From assembly GCA_964036195.1 (NCBI GenBank), contig OZ038458.1:558001-622000 (forward strand): DNA of 64,000 nt. Direction: 5' to 3'. Below the pieces are notes generated by a model, which was given only the letters and a program-made list of their open reading frames with translations, had not been told where the DNA came from and ran no database searches. Positions within the stretch are counted from its first letter, which is position 1; each line of letters begins with the position of its first letter. Made by a program: the position numbers and the translations under genes. The stretch comes from Sphaerolaimus hirsutus (lineage: Eukaryota; Nematoda; Chromadorea; Monhysterida; Sphaerolaimidae). Below, piece after piece: positions 1 to 11,664 of the stretch.

Positions 1-2144
1 CCAGCTGCGCGGCGGACAGCATCAAGGTGGAGGACGCATTCGATCATCTGGTGCGTTTCGCAGTTTGTAGACGCTTTTTTTGCGTGGCTAGTTGCGACAG
101 TCTTTTGTAGGCGGACTGAGAGGTGTACGCGTATCGACGCAGCAAATATGCGCCGTAACTTCAACTGGCAGTTTCGGATTTGCGCTACTGTTCTATTTAC
201 TGTTAATCCACAGATAAATCGCCGCGCCCTAACCTAACTCAATTTCGGGAATTTGAAGACATACCCAATATTGCAGATTTACGTGTCGTAGGCTACGACC
301 CGTACCATCCACTGTACGCACCTACAATGTCTCTGCGCTCGCAGTGAAACAATCTAAACACGTGCAGTGAAACAATCTAACAATCTCAATTGCTTGTGCG
401 TCGCAGGCGGAGGGCGGGTCGCTGGCGGCCGACATCGCCGTGGACGTGCTGTACAACGGCGACAACGAGCAGCCCTGGGAGCACGCCCGCCCCGCCTCCC
501 TGCCGCCGCCCCTGCTCACCGATGCGGCTGCGGGTGTGTTGAGTTGGAATGATTGCGATTGGTTGCCCAACTCGCACGTGCATTGTGGGCACCTCATTAA
601 TTAGTGCACCGTAGAAATTTGGGAAATACCGTATTTCCTCGAAATACCCCCCCCCCCTTGAAATACCCCCCCCCCCCTCGTTTGACCCCCCCCCTCTCGA
701 GACCACTATGAAACAATCACCCCCCCCTCGAAATACCCCCCCCCAAATTGAGTGTAAAAAGAACGTACATGACAAATACGGCAGTTTGTGTTCTGCGTAG
801 TGCAGAACACACGTTAAAACAATGTCGGTGTCACGTTAGAACAGTGTACATACCATCTACATACTAATATTAGTCTACAGAACCTTATAAATGGCGGTTT
901 TTGTTGCATTTTTCGACGTCTGCGTACGTTTCAGACGACAATTTCGTACTTGGTTTTCAAAAATTTTCTTGTGAAATAATAACCCCCCCTCGAAATACCC
1001 CCCCCCCTCGTTTAACCCCCCCCCCCTCTCGGGACCACTATGAAACAATCACCCCCCGGGGGGTATTTCGAGGAAATACGGTATATAGATCTGTTTTGAA
1101 CTCATTTGTGTTCGCTAGAATGAACGATTTTTTAATGGCGTAAACAGAAGGCCCTGTGTTAACCCAAGCCTAAACTTGTGTCACTTGTCCGTTATGTAGA
1201 CCCGTTAGTTATGTAATTCTACCCTCTACTCATGTATAACCGCGAGTCATGAATGCCCCTAATTTTTTTTTTTGGGGGGGGGGCAATGTGCTCTAGGCTT
1301 ACACACATAAAAGACACTTGCCAACTGTGCACGGCTGGCACTATATGCAATTGTGTAATTACAACACATGTCTGCACCAGTACACAGTTTCCAGCACAGT
1401 AATCACATAATTGCTGCACAGTGCCGTTGCTGTGAAGCCATTGGCGCTTGGCGCCATGCACATGAAAAACGCCATGGCGCTTTTGGCGCTTGGCGCTATT
1501 TTTGTCAGGTGCCAGGAACAAAATGCCTGGCGCCGGCGCTTGGCACCAATTTGCTCTGGCGCCATTGGCGCTTGGCGCTAGGGGTCGGAAAAGCGCCATG
1601 GCGCTTACACAACGTCTGTGACTATGTGACGGTGGGTATAGATGACTAGCGGGTAGACTAAGATGACTGCCGGGTCTGGATGAGTAGCGGGTTTAGATGA
1701 GTAGTAAGCATATGAGCATACAATTATTAGTATATCATTTTTATATTTACAGAATTAGACATATATTTAAGATTAAAACTGATTTTCACAATAGCTTAAA
1801 ATTAAAAATATTTATTTGGCTCAATGCCAAGACAACGTTTAGGACGACATGCGTATTTCCATCGGATTGTTTCATTATTTCATAAAATAAAAAAGCCATG
1901 GAGTTTTCCCATGTACTGCATTAAGTGCTCAACCAACTGCACAGGCGCGGCGCTGCAGCGGGCCTACTCTGCGCCGCCGGGGCTGCACTGCCTGCTGAGT
2001 GCGGCCGACGCGTGTGCCGGCGACGCGGCGCTAGAACAGCACTTGGAGCATGGTGCGCCGCATGACCGCCGGCAGTTGGGCGACGCGCATGAGCGAATGG
2101 ATGCATGTGATCATGACGACGCTGCGCTGGAGTTGGATGCGTGA
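1..2144 (+). CDS. 3' end of an unidentified host gene (three exons)
   Basis: Three GC-rich stretches in an AT-rich background join in one frame. Exon 1 is 1-50 (entering from outside the window; 16 codons; donor CTG|GTGCGT). Exon 2 is 407-533 (acceptor GTCGCAG, donor in phase 1). Exon 3 is 1945-2144 (acceptor TGCACAG, stop TGA at 2142-2144). Phases agree at both joins (0, then 1). The exon 1 peptide, SCAADSIKVEDAFDHL, resembles the G5 region of Rab/Ras-like GTPases (SA-x-x-x-x-VE-x-AF), but it is too short to assign. The rest is rich in Ala, Asp and His with no domain I recognise. The second intron carries a TIR element and a GCGCC-rich fragment. Exon structure is inferred from splice motifs and frame only. 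Confidence 0.5.
627..1083. mobile_element. TIR element, TACCGTATTTCC family (copy A)
   Basis: Starts TACCGTATTTCCTCGAAA and ends with its reverse complement. The interior has runs of C next to TCGAAATAC and TCGTTTGAC motifs, and a unique core with CTGCGTAGTGCAGAACACACG. The outermost TA is probably the duplicated target, as in Tc1/mariner-like elements. No coding capacity, so MITE-like. It lies in the second intron of the first gene. Related copies start at 2280, 19050, 25039 and 42622. Confidence 0.8.
1430..1612. repeat. GCGCC-rich fragment of a hAT-like MITE
   Basis: Dense alternation of TGGCGCTTGGCGCC and its complement, the same composition as the complete TAGTGATG elements at 20259, 22247 and 26016. 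The TAGTGATG termini are missing, so this is a fragment or a diverged relative, in an intron of the first gene. No target duplication found. Confidence 0.5.
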
Positions 2145-2279
2145 AGTTGCGGTTGAAGTCGCTTTGAGTGACTGATTTTTTAAATATTTTTTTATATTAA
2201 AATTAGACGAAATACTGTCGAATTGCATCGCAGTTAGCGTTCCAAAATGGGTGTTTTTAGAAGATATAATTTAGATAAA

Positions 2280-2733
2280 TACCGTATTTCCTCGAAATAC
2301 CCCCTCGAAATACCCCCCCCCTCGTTTGACCCCCCCCCTCACGAGACCACTATGAAACAATCACCCCCCCTCGAAATACCCCCCCGCCAAATTGAGTGTA
2401 AAGAGAACGTACATGACAAATACTGCAGTTTGTCTTCTGCGTAGTGCAGAACACACGTTAAAACAATGTCGGAATCACGTTAGAACAGTGTTTATACCAT
2501 CTACGTACTAATATTAGTCTAAATACAGGAGTCTTTACACGTCAGTTATTGATGCATTTTTCTACCCCAGCCCACATCACAAACAACGATTTTGTACTAG
2601 GATTTCAAAAAAGTTCTTGTGGAATAAACCCCCCCTCGAAATACCCCCTCCCCTCGTTTGAACCCCCCCCCCCCCCCTCTCGGGAGCACTATGAAACAAT
2701 CACCCCCGGGGGGTATTTCGAGGAAATACGGTA
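2280..2733. mobile_element. TIR element, TACCGTATTTCC family (copy B)
   Basis: Same termini and same internal order as the copy at 627-1083, including the ACACACGTTAAAACAATGTCGG core, and a similar length. It lies about 135 bases past the stop codon of the first gene. Non-coding. Confidence 0.8.
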
Positions 2734-3728
2734 TCAGAAAACCGCTCAAAAATAAAATTGAATTTAATCTCCCTGAAAAGGACTGAGAAAAAAATGCGAT
2801 ATTTTATTATGTTTATCTCAAAAAAATAAATATAATTAAAGCTCTCCGGAAATGCTCGCAGAAAATATAAATACAAAATTTTTTACATATTCCTTTATTA
2901 AAAAACAAACAAACAAATCTCCCGAGATTTTTGGAACGTTAATCGCAGTTGATTGGAGACTAGGTATTTAGACTCCATGCATCCGATTTATTAGCATAAA
3001 AACTTCTCCCGGCTCTGGACAAATTTAGGAATCCTGGGGTAGTCTGTTTCATTTACTATGTGCGCATACAAATGACGTGTTTATATATATATATATTGTG
3101 TCATAATAAGCATTCGAGAAATATATTTAATATTTGTGCACTTCTATTGTGTATTTGTTTTTCCGATTTTCACACCGAATCGAATATGCGACTTTTTGCG
3201 CCCAATATTCACGATTTAGACCCGTGTTGATGATGCTGACAACGTTTTTTTGCTTTCGCAAAATGTAATTTTGTCTACGCTTGTTTACGTCGTGTTTTTT
3301 TACAAAATGTGAATGCGGCCAATTATTTTTATCTACGTAAAACAGTTAAACCAGACTCGCATTACTATTTTACATTGCACAGTAGTGCACTGTGATTACA
3401 ATTTTTGACAACATTGTAGATTTTGAAATGGAAATTCTGCCACATTTATGGCATTGTGCTATTTATGTATGTGCCGCCTTGAACGTCATTTTTTAGTTTT
3501 CGCAAGCTGCACATTGCTTTTTCACAGATTCACCATTTAAAATGAACATAATGTGATTGTCTTTTCAATATTACCTCGAATGAATCCCCCAGGGATTTTT
3601 AAACGATTTTGATCGAGATTTTTCGAGGGAAAATCATTTTTCACCCGAATTTCCTCTGATTTTCCACCCGAATTTTCCAAACTGCTTGCCGCACTTCCTC
3701 GGATTATCCCCCTCGAGATACCCCAAGT
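2734..3728. other. AT-rich intergenic stretch, nothing recognised
   Basis: No exon-like or repeat-terminal signal found. It holds an (AT)n run near 3082 and, at 3580-3728, degenerate TTTTCC/CCCGAATTT blocks that resemble decayed fold-back sequence. Confidence 0.4.
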
Positions 3729-3736
3729 CTGAGCCA

Positions 3737-4709
3737 TAGGGCTCGAACTCGACTCGACTCGACTCGACTCGACTCGTGACTCGAGGGTAAAACAGGGTAC
3801 CGACTCGACTCGTCTGACTCGATCGGAACAATATGGCCCAAACTCGAGACTCGAGGTTTTTGCCCGACTCGACTCGAAATTTTGGCAAATTTCGAGTCAG
3901 GGTTTCCATTGAATAATGTCCCAAAATATCAATCTTGATATGAAATTTTAAACATATTTTTTAAAAATTTTGCGCGCGAGCGCGCATTTCCACACCACAT
4001 GCGTGATATATTGTGGATTGGCTTGGCATATGTATTGAATGGTGCTAAAACTCTAATTTCTTATTACCATACAATTCAACATAATGTGCATGTGTACGCT
4101 AGTTTAGCGCCAGATTTTGGTAAACTCATAAATCGGCTTTGATAAAATGCATTTGATTTTACTGAAATGAGTTATTCTTAACCCCCATCAACTGCAGTTG
4201 ACAGATACATTATAATGGTCAATTCAAATGTATTCAAAGCCGATTTTTGAGTTTACCAAAATCTGGCAGTAAACTAGCGTGTGCAGCGCCACATGTGAAA
4301 CACACACACGAGCTCAAATGCATGGCACAATGTCGGCACTGATCCAAAAAAATGTTGTAAAAGATGTTGATTTTCCATCCCTAGGCTGATTCTATTTTTG
4401 CAACTTTATTTGTAGCAACATGAGTGATAAAAAGTTATATTTTTGCTTTATCTTGATTTTTAAATGAACTGTTGGCATTTAGACTTCATTAAGTGTGTGT
4501 GAAAACATTGGTAGAGAACCCAGTATCAAAATTACTGCAAGGGTCATACCAAAAAGTAATGCATCTGACTCGACTCGAGACTCGAGATTTTTGCCCGACC
4601 CGACTCGACCTTACTTTGGCTCGCCCGACTCGACTCGTTGACTCGACCGGAAAAAATTTGAGGTTGCGACTCGAACTCGAGTTTGAAAAAAATCGAGTTT
4701 CGAGCCCTA
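3737..4709. mobile_element. hAT-like MITE with CGAGT-rich arms
   Basis: Begins TAGGGCTCGAACTCGACTCG and ends TTTCGAGCCCTA. It is flanked by a perfect 8-bp duplication CTGAGCCA (3729-3736 and 4710-4717), the hAT signature. The arms are short GACTC tandem repeats. The middle has its own imperfect palindrome (about 4090-4290). No transposase. Confidence 0.85.
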
Positions 4710-5384
4710 CTGAGCCAGCTTGGGAAACAAAGAACCGCCCCCCGCCTGGAAGAGTGTAAATCGTGTATTCAATGTACACGATGTATAGGGTGGCCCACGT
4801 CAGGCGCACGGTTTCAATTGGCTCCCAACACGCCAATTTTGAATGAAAACTGCTCAAATTTGGTATGGGGTTAGATGAATGTACCCCATTTGTTGTGTTA
4901 AGTGTTCGGTTCCACATCACAAAATTCATGTCGGAACGTGAAGCAAAGTTTAAGACTCGCTTCGCCTAAGGACCAAACCTCCCTTGTTACAAAAAAAAAT
5001 TTTGCGTTTTTTTTCATGGATTTGGAATCTCCATAACTAGAAACTGAAAATTTCCTTCCATGCATATATCCGGAAATGTCATCTTCCTACTGAAAAAATT
5101 GATCAAAGTCAAAAGTCACCATTTTTCAGGCTGTTTTTTGGAAATTCATAACTTTTGTTTGACTTTATCTATCAATATAATATTTTGTATTTTTATTAAG
5201 ACAGTTGTGGAGATTAATTGGCCCATACAAACTAGTTTCATCAAATGTTTTTTTCTCAACGAAAATGCAGGCTTAAATTTTGAAAATGGCATAAAATTTT
5301 CAGTTTGTAATTGAGAGCTTAGCTTTTTTTGCAAAAACTGTGCCCAATTGCATAGTTTATTTTACAAAAATAAAATAGAAAAAG

Positions 5385-8300
5385 TAATAGTAATAGTTTA
5401 TTGGTTCTCTCGTCTTGTATGACTACACATCAGTGCCGTGTGCTGGAACTGACGCTGTAGAGAGTCTACGTAAAAAGATAACGCGTATCAGTCCGATGGT
5501 CACCTGACTGATTTGACAAAATCATAAATTCGCTAAATTCTATCCTATGGTTCCAAGCTAAATCCAATTGTCAGGTCCGGCTGCCCCCGGAAGTCGGGCC
5601 GCCGTGTCCGCGAGGAGAGCGATGAGCTGCCGGCGCGGTAGAGATGAAAGAAAAATTTATTTTTTTCGATAAAATCTGATTTTGACCTTGTTTCAGTTCC
5701 AATCAGTCTCGTACACATTTTGATGTGCTAGTTCCCCGTTTTGCGCCAGTGAGCATCTATTCAAGCAGGTTTTTATATGCTCGTGTATTTTTGCTCGATG
5801 GGAGTGACAGCGACTTGATGATTGCGCCCATTTTATTATCTCAGTGCCTGAGAACGATTTACCGACTGATTCGCATGAACAGAGATCCGTGTGTTTCAAA
5901 TTCGACAGTCTCACATTTGACGCTTTATGTGTGCATTTGCCATCAAACATATGCAACAAAGTTAGAGGAATTTTTGCTTGTGGTGTGCTACATGCATTGC
6001 AAAATAGTAGCTCATTTTTCGGATACTGTAGGCAATTGTACCTCAGTTGCAGCCATAGCCAATATTTGCCGGACAACGTTTTCAAACATAATTTGTCAGT
6101 CAACACATCCCCGAATCTCAATTTTTGACTACCATGCGTCAGAAATGCACCAAGTTGTCTGTGTAGGCAGAAAATTGAAGTGTATTGCTTCAAGCGAGAT
6201 TTTGATTGCTGCCGCGTCTGTTCAATCTTTAACCCTAAATTTTCTGCCAAATTTTTCGCCCTTCCGTACAACGTCATCCCCATTTGACGTATTTTTGATT
6301 TTTTTTCGTCCGTTTTTTTGGTCAAGTATTTATATGAGCTCATTAAGAGAGCGTTTGGTGTGGAGCTCAGATACCTATCGTAATTTATTGTGTGCCGGGC
6401 TAGGCGATCGGATGGGCTCACACTACCCATATCCATCAGCAATGCATCACCGCAGCATTTCATTGGCAGCCGCGATGCAATTTTTAAAGTCTGTAGGTAT
6501 ACTCTATCTAGCATATCCAGATGTTTTTGGCGCGCTCCAACCACCTCTAAACCATACATAACTGCACTTTTGGCATAGGTTTTCCATATGTGATTGGCAT
6601 ACCAGAGCGGTCGGTGACTTTTTTTGCTGCATCTAATAATCATCCCCTGTAGCCGTTTTGCCTTGTCCATGGCATTTTCGCGGTGAAATGAAAAGGTATC
6701 TCGTTGACTTGTGAACCACACTCCCAAATATTTGATTTTGTCGGTTTCAGTAATAAATGTGGGCAGGTTTTTTTTTGCGAACCCCAGTCTCCATTTCCTG
6801 ATCACGTCTGCCTTTTTGCACCATTTCAAAACAAAGCTTTTGGATGGATTTATTTGCACGCTCCAGTCCCATGCCCAGCGGCTGAAGACATCCATAATTT
6901 TTTGCAATTCAAATTCTGTGTTTGCGGCCAAACATATATCATCCGCAAACATTAACGCCGGGATTTTTCGATTTTCGAGTCGAGCGCCGTAATCTGCCGC
7001 TTCTAAATGTAGCCGCAAATCTGCCAGGTATATTATAAACCCGGTTGGGGACCAGCAGCATCCCTGACGTAGTCCCAGTGGGTAGTCCCTTATACCCGTT
7101 GTAACATTTCCAAATTTCAGCCTACACTTCTGGTTTTCATATGTGTTTGAAATAGCCGTGATCATTTTGTGGGTAAACCCAAAATGGCTCATTTTTGCCC
7201 ACAATTTTCTCCTGTCGACTCTATCGAATGCTTTCACTGCATCCACAAAGCATGTGATGAGGCTGCCCTTGTTCTTGTCCGCGTAACGTTTGCAAGCCTG
7301 CAAAATCACAACGTTGTCCAAAGTCCGACGTTTACCGCGAAAACCACCCTGCACATCACCAAAACCACCACAGTTCTCAAATGCCTCCAGCGTTCGTTTG
7401 TTCAATATCGACAGATAAAGTTTGACGACATTGCATCCAATTCCCAGTGTCCGGTAGTTTTTTATGTCCATCGTACTCCCCTTTTTGTGCAGGAAGACCA
7501 TTTCGCAAATTCTCGCCTCTGAAGGTATTTTTTCGCCGTTCAGCCATCTATTGAATAGCGTCACTAACCCCAAAATTCGTGTTGTGTCAAAGCACTTTAA
7601 CATTTCATGCTGGACAGACGTTGTGCCCGCCGATTTACCATTTTTCAAGTTTTTGATTGCCAATCTCACTTCGTGTTCAGAAATTTTTTCATCCATTTTC
7701 GATCTGTCTTCTCTCGTTATTAAATTCGCACCCTTCCAATTTCGTGCATCTAAGCGACCTTCACCCGGGTTGGACGTCATCACAATTTGCCAAGCCTTAT
7801 CTAGTTCTTTTTTGATTTCTGCGTTTGATGTAATAATCCCATCAGCATTCTCCAAAGCAAAATTTCTAAATTCAGGTTTTTTGTAGCCATTCACATGCTT
7901 ATATATTTTGTTTACGCCCCAAGTCCGGCATGCAGTATCTTTTTGTATGTACTCCGTCTCACATTTCATGTCCCTATTCTTCCTGTATTTTCGCAGCTGC
8001 ATGCGACAGATTTGTAGGTGCAGTAGACCTTGACTGTCAGTTCGGTTATTTTTTAGATGGTTTCGTGCCGCATTCATTTTTTGTATCAATTTTGTCTCGA
8101 TTTTATCAAAATTTTGACACTTTTTGACGCGTGCCGACCCCCCATTAGCCGACCTTGAGCTGCAGTGTTTGTGCACTGATGTAATTAATTCGGGATGACC
8201 AACGTGTTTTCCAATCGGATCATCTATCAGTGCCGCCTTGAAATTACCCATATCAGTTACCTTGATTTTTCCAATTATTTTTTTTTCAGTTGACGACGGT

Positions 8301-11300
8301 TGCCCTGAGGCCACATTTGCACGCACATAAAAGTCAGCATATAATGCGTTGTGATCGCTTATCAGATTACTTATTTCGCCATCCTCATCGACCATCCCAC
8401 CTTTGAAATCAATCGATCTTCCTGTGAAGCATATCAAATCGATTATTGATTTACAGTTGTGCCGCGTAAACGTCCATTTTCCACGCATTCTTTTATTTGC
8501 CACCGTGACCCCCGAATGTTTCAGCCATTTGCGAACTATTTTGCCATTATCATTCACCGTTTTAGTGTTGCCTGCAATCCCCCACTTGTCGCTGCCAATA
8601 TGGCCGTTAAAATCGCCCATAATAATGGTCGAAATGCCGCGGCGTTGATTTTGATGCACCATTTCACTGACACTGTGTAGGATCTCCTCATTTAGCAATA
8701 TTGACGATCGATTTTGACGCGCCTTGCCGTTATTTATCAGATACACTAAAATCAGACTTACACACTCGCCACCAATTTTTATCATCACATGCAGCATGTG
8801 GTCTTGAATTTTCCCATTTTCAGTGCTACCCACGTACCGCCCCTTAAAATTTTTTTTTGTATACAGCGACAAACCTCCCGCATTTTTGTCCTTTTTGAAC
8901 CGACAAAATTTGTCAAATCCGCATAGATCTGGTGTATCGAGACCACATGCGGCTTGTGTTTCACATAAACCAATAACGTCTAACCCCCTCGTTTTGTCGA
9001 TATTATCCGCTGTCGAGCTAAAAGCCGTAAAGTTACCGCGCATTGCCCGTACATTTTGATAGAATATTTTCAGGTTTGTCGTTTTTTTACGTGAAAGTTT
9101 ATCGCCGCCTTTTTCCAGTAACGATTTGACACCCGCGCATGCTACACCTAGCGCTGATATCCCAAATGCGCTGCCTGTTTTTCCAGTTTCATCGGTTTCT
9201 GAGTTCATGGCATGCACCCCATTTTTTGTCAGAGTTATCATTATCAAAAATCCCAGAAACACGCCGCTTTTCATACTCCATTTTTTAATCAACTTTCCAG
9301 CGATAAAACACCACATTGACGACACAAATCCATTCGTAAAAGCACCAATTAAAAATCCCAAAAATTTCATCGCTGCCGCTCGCGCGGCCGACCAATTTTC
9401 GATAAAGTGTATCAAAACTGAAAGTAAACCAGACAATAAACCGTGCGAGAACCGTCTGACATCACAACAACTCAGAGCGCAGAATTTTGATATTGCCAGT
9501 ATAGTTTTTGATAACAGTTTTGGCGTGATATTCTCATTTTTCTGAGCATTCCCACCCCTGACGAGTGATGAGATTTTGAAAGTCAAATTGCTCTTTGAAG
9601 TGTGATGTGACCGATCTGCAGACGGTATTGACCGAACTGCCGCAAATAACACTTTGGAAATCTCACAACCACTCGATAGCTCATGCATATTTTTTTTTTT
9701 GTAATCGGCTGTTTGGTCAAACCGTTGAAAAGTATCACACTGTAGCACCCAAGCTGCATCCGGAACTGCCAAAATGTCACCCCCGTAGCCATCTCATATG
9801 CCTGCGAGCACATTTGTGGCGTTGAAAATGTTTTTGCGGAGATTGCTAATTTTGATGTTTTTGATCGTGATACCACCTTAATTAAAATCTGCGCAGCGCA
9901 CAACTCACCCAAAAATTTAACGGTTAATCCAGCGCAATGCTTCTTCAACCCCCCCTTCCGTTCCACTGCGAATTTGCGGCAACACCAGTTTTTCGTCCAG
10001 CAGTTCCATAAGATTCGCCTCCGTTGCCGCGCCGCCCAACATCGCGCTGTGTGAACGCAAAAGTATATATTGGTTTTTGTTGGTGAATTTTGTAAGCATT
10101 TGGAGACACACTTTTTTTCCAACCCTACACAAATTTTCATGAATTCGCGGCAGCAAATCGCATCAAAGGCCGCCGATGGATGCAGACCATCAAGTTTAAT
10201 CCCAAACAAGTAGCCCACTGCGCCTGACGCATTTCCCGTAACTTTTGCACAATTTTCAGATAGCCATTTTATCGGTTCCAGAACGTGAACTCTTTGGCTG
10301 GTTTCCAAGAAATTTTTCGTGTGCTCCTCGAAACACGTCATATAATCATGCATTCGCCGTATTTCAGTCACAGTTGTCATTTCGGAAATTTCAGACGGCA
10401 ATATCGGGTTGTGCGGCGCGAGCACAATGACAGTTTCGGTCATTTTGTGCTCATTTAACCACTGTTCAACCCTTATCAGCAAATTTTGGACAGGTTTTAG
10501 AAAGTATTTTTCCCAAGTTTCCAGTCTTTTCGATTGCCCGTGAACCATACTCGATTCAAATAGTTCACACGCAGTCGAGTCTAAGCACGCGCGCACGAAA
10601 ATCGCATCAAATGTGGTTTCCGGTTTGAAAGTTTTTAATATCACCGGAACCATGCACCCTAGGCGCCGGCCATTGAAAAGTTTTCCAAAATCTGTGACAT
10701 CCAATTGCACATTGCACTGGCGGGCCAAGCTGTAATAATTTTTACCATTTTGAGCATTTTTTATTTTTGTGTCACTATTTATCACAATATATGTAACCCA
10801 CCGCCTTAATTCGAGCCTACACCTAGCCGCGCTGCTGTCACCAATGATCAGAACCCTTTTTTCCGATTTTTTGAGCCCAATCATTTTGTCTTTCCAACAT
10901 TCCATCTCTACAGCGAACATTTGCAGAATTGGACTTGTCCTATAGGGCGCATTTGGTGCCCAGTTTGCACCCTCAAAAAGCTCTGGCAACAAGTTTTTGA
11001 CACTGCAGTCCCCGCCAGGGGACACATTCGGCGCATACACCATGTATTTGTCCGTGTCAATATCGAAACCCCGCGCCTTCAAATTCACAACCTCTGCCAA
11101 AGTTTTCAAAGCTTTTTGAGGAAGTTCCGAGACTTTTACGGGTTTTTGCCAGTTCGGCTCCGAAAAAATCCTCCCAACGCGAACCTGAGAACGATTGTGG
11201 TGTGAACCAGTGTACGAATGCGACCCATACTCAGTAGGCGCTCTCACGTTTTGGTAATCGCGCTGAGACGCCGGCGCAGAGTTTTCATTCGTGCCATACA

Positions 11301-11664
11301 TCGCCGCTGGACGCACCGAAGCGTTGGCGCCGCGGGAGCGATCGTCTCGCGACTTATTAGAGTTGTCCAGATAGCCACCGATGCGAGCGGTGCGCGGGGC
11401 CGGGCACGTCGTGCTAGTAACCACATCAGCCATCCAACCATGCCCGCGCGACTGCGTGTTTGATAAGTTTGAATGGGCTGTGACATAGCTCATACATACG
11501 AACGGGTCCAACGCGACTTTTCGGGAATTTTTCACAGTGTAATTTAATTTGATCAGACCAATTTTAACCGTAGCCCTTTGATTTTTAAACGTTTTATCTA
11601 GCATACTCTCACACGAAACATTCAAATCCTCAACCGTTTTCGTATAACCACCTACCTTATTAAG
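5385..11664 (-). mobile_element. Non-LTR retrotransposon (LINE), APE type with esterase-like ORF1
   Basis: Two long overlapping frames (ORF1 then ORF2) in one orientation. The element is inserted in the palindromic repeat: repeat sequence stops at AGAAAAAG (5384) and resumes at TAGGTCTGCC (11665), while the other arm of the repeat runs across the join uninterrupted near 13635. The 3' end on the minus strand has a short CTATTA tandem tail (5385-5400) instead of poly(A), as in several CR1/L2-related families. About 6.3 kb with both ORFs open. An SGNH/esterase-like ORF1 suggests the CR1/L2 side of the LINE tree; the clade is not certain. Confidence 0.85.
5693..9772 (-). CDS. LINE ORF2: endonuclease and reverse transcriptase
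   Basis: About 1359 residues, fully open. Residues ~235-480 form an apurinic-type endonuclease/exonuclease/phosphatase domain: YQNVRAM, then GLCETQ (catalytic Glu), IIMGDFNGHIG (Asp/Asn pair) and ISDHNALY (Asp-His end). Residues ~700-1010 form the reverse transcriptase, with LKNGKSAGT, CFVDAVKAFDRV, LRQGCCWSP and the catalytic MFADDICLAA near 942. A Cys-rich segment (CNACS, then H and C) near the C terminus resembles the zinc-binding tail of other LINEs. Unusually, residues ~105-185, before the endonuclease, contain two or three hydrophobic stretches that could span a membrane. The predicted start overlaps ORF1 by 190 bases; translation may really begin further in. The role is target nicking and reverse transcription of its own RNA. 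Confidence 0.92.
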   Translation of the reverse strand: MAVPDAAWVLQCDTFQRFDQTADYKKKNMHELSSGCEISKVLFAAVRSIPSADRSHHTSKSNLTFKISSLVRGGNAQKNENITPKLLSKTILAISKFCALSCCDVRRFSHGLLSGLLSVLIHFIENWSAARAAAMKFLGFLIGAFTNGFVSSMWCFIAGKLIKKWSMKSGVFLGFLIMITLTKNGVHAMNSETDETGKTGSAFGISALGVACAGVKSLLEKGGDKLSRKKTTNLKIFYQNVRAMRGNFTAFSSTADNIDKTRGLDVIGLCETQAACGLDTPDLCGFDKFCRFKKDKNAGGLSLYTKKNFKGRYVGSTENGKIQDHMLHVMIKIGGECVSLILVYLINNGKARQNRSSILLNEEILHSVSEMVHQNQRRGISTIIMGDFNGHIGSDKWGIAGNTKTVNDNGKIVRKWLKHSGVTVANKRMRGKWTFTRHNCKSIIDLICFTGRSIDFKGGMVDEDGEISNLISDHNALYADFYVRANVASGQPSSTEKKIIGKIKVTDMGNFKAALIDDPIGKHVGHPELITSVHKHCSSRSANGGSARVKKCQNFDKIETKLIQKMNAARNHLKNNRTDSQGLLHLQICRMQLRKYRKNRDMKCETEYIQKDTACRTWGVNKIYKHVNGYKKPEFRNFALENADGIITSNAEIKKELDKAWQIVMTSNPGEGRLDARNWKGANLITREDRSKMDEKISEHEVRLAIKNLKNGKSAGTTSVQHEMLKCFDTTRILGLVTLFNRWLNGEKIPSEARICEMVFLHKKGSTMDIKNYRTLGIGCNVVKLYLSILNKRTLEAFENCGGFGDVQGGFRGKRRTLDNVVILQACKRYADKNKGSLITCFVDAVKAFDRVDRRKLWAKMSHFGFTHKMITAISNTYENQKCRLKFGNVTTGIRDYPLGLRQGCCWSPTGFIIYLADLRLHLEAADYGARLENRKIPALMFADDICLAANTEFELQKIMDVFSRWAWDWSVQINPSKSFVLKWCKKADVIRKWRLGFAKKNLPTFITETDKIKYLGVWFTSQRDTFSFHRENAMDKAKRLQGMIIRCSKKSHRPLWYANHIWKTYAKSAVMYGLEVVGARQKHLDMLDRVYLQTLKIASRLPMKCCGDALLMDMGSVSPSDRLARHTINYDRYLSSTPNALLMSSYKYLTKKTDEKKSKIRQMGMTLYGRAKNLAENLGLKIEQTRQQSKSRLKQYTSIFCLHRQLGAFLTHGSQKLRFGDVLTDKLCLKTLSGKYWLWLQLRYNCLQYPKNELLFCNACSTPQAKIPLTLLHMFDGKCTHKASNVRLSNLKHTDLCSCESVGKSFSGTEIIKWAQSSSRCHSHRAKIHEHIKTCLNRCSLAQNGELAHQNVYETDWN

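Noticed and set aside
1921-2106. Minus-strand frame rich in His/Arg/Pro
   Set aside because: The plus strand of the same interval fits an exon in phase with two upstream exons and ends in a stop.
5725-6561. 278-codon open frame on the plus strand
   Set aside because: It is antisense to LINE ORF2, which has clear domains; the plus-strand peptide shows no motif.
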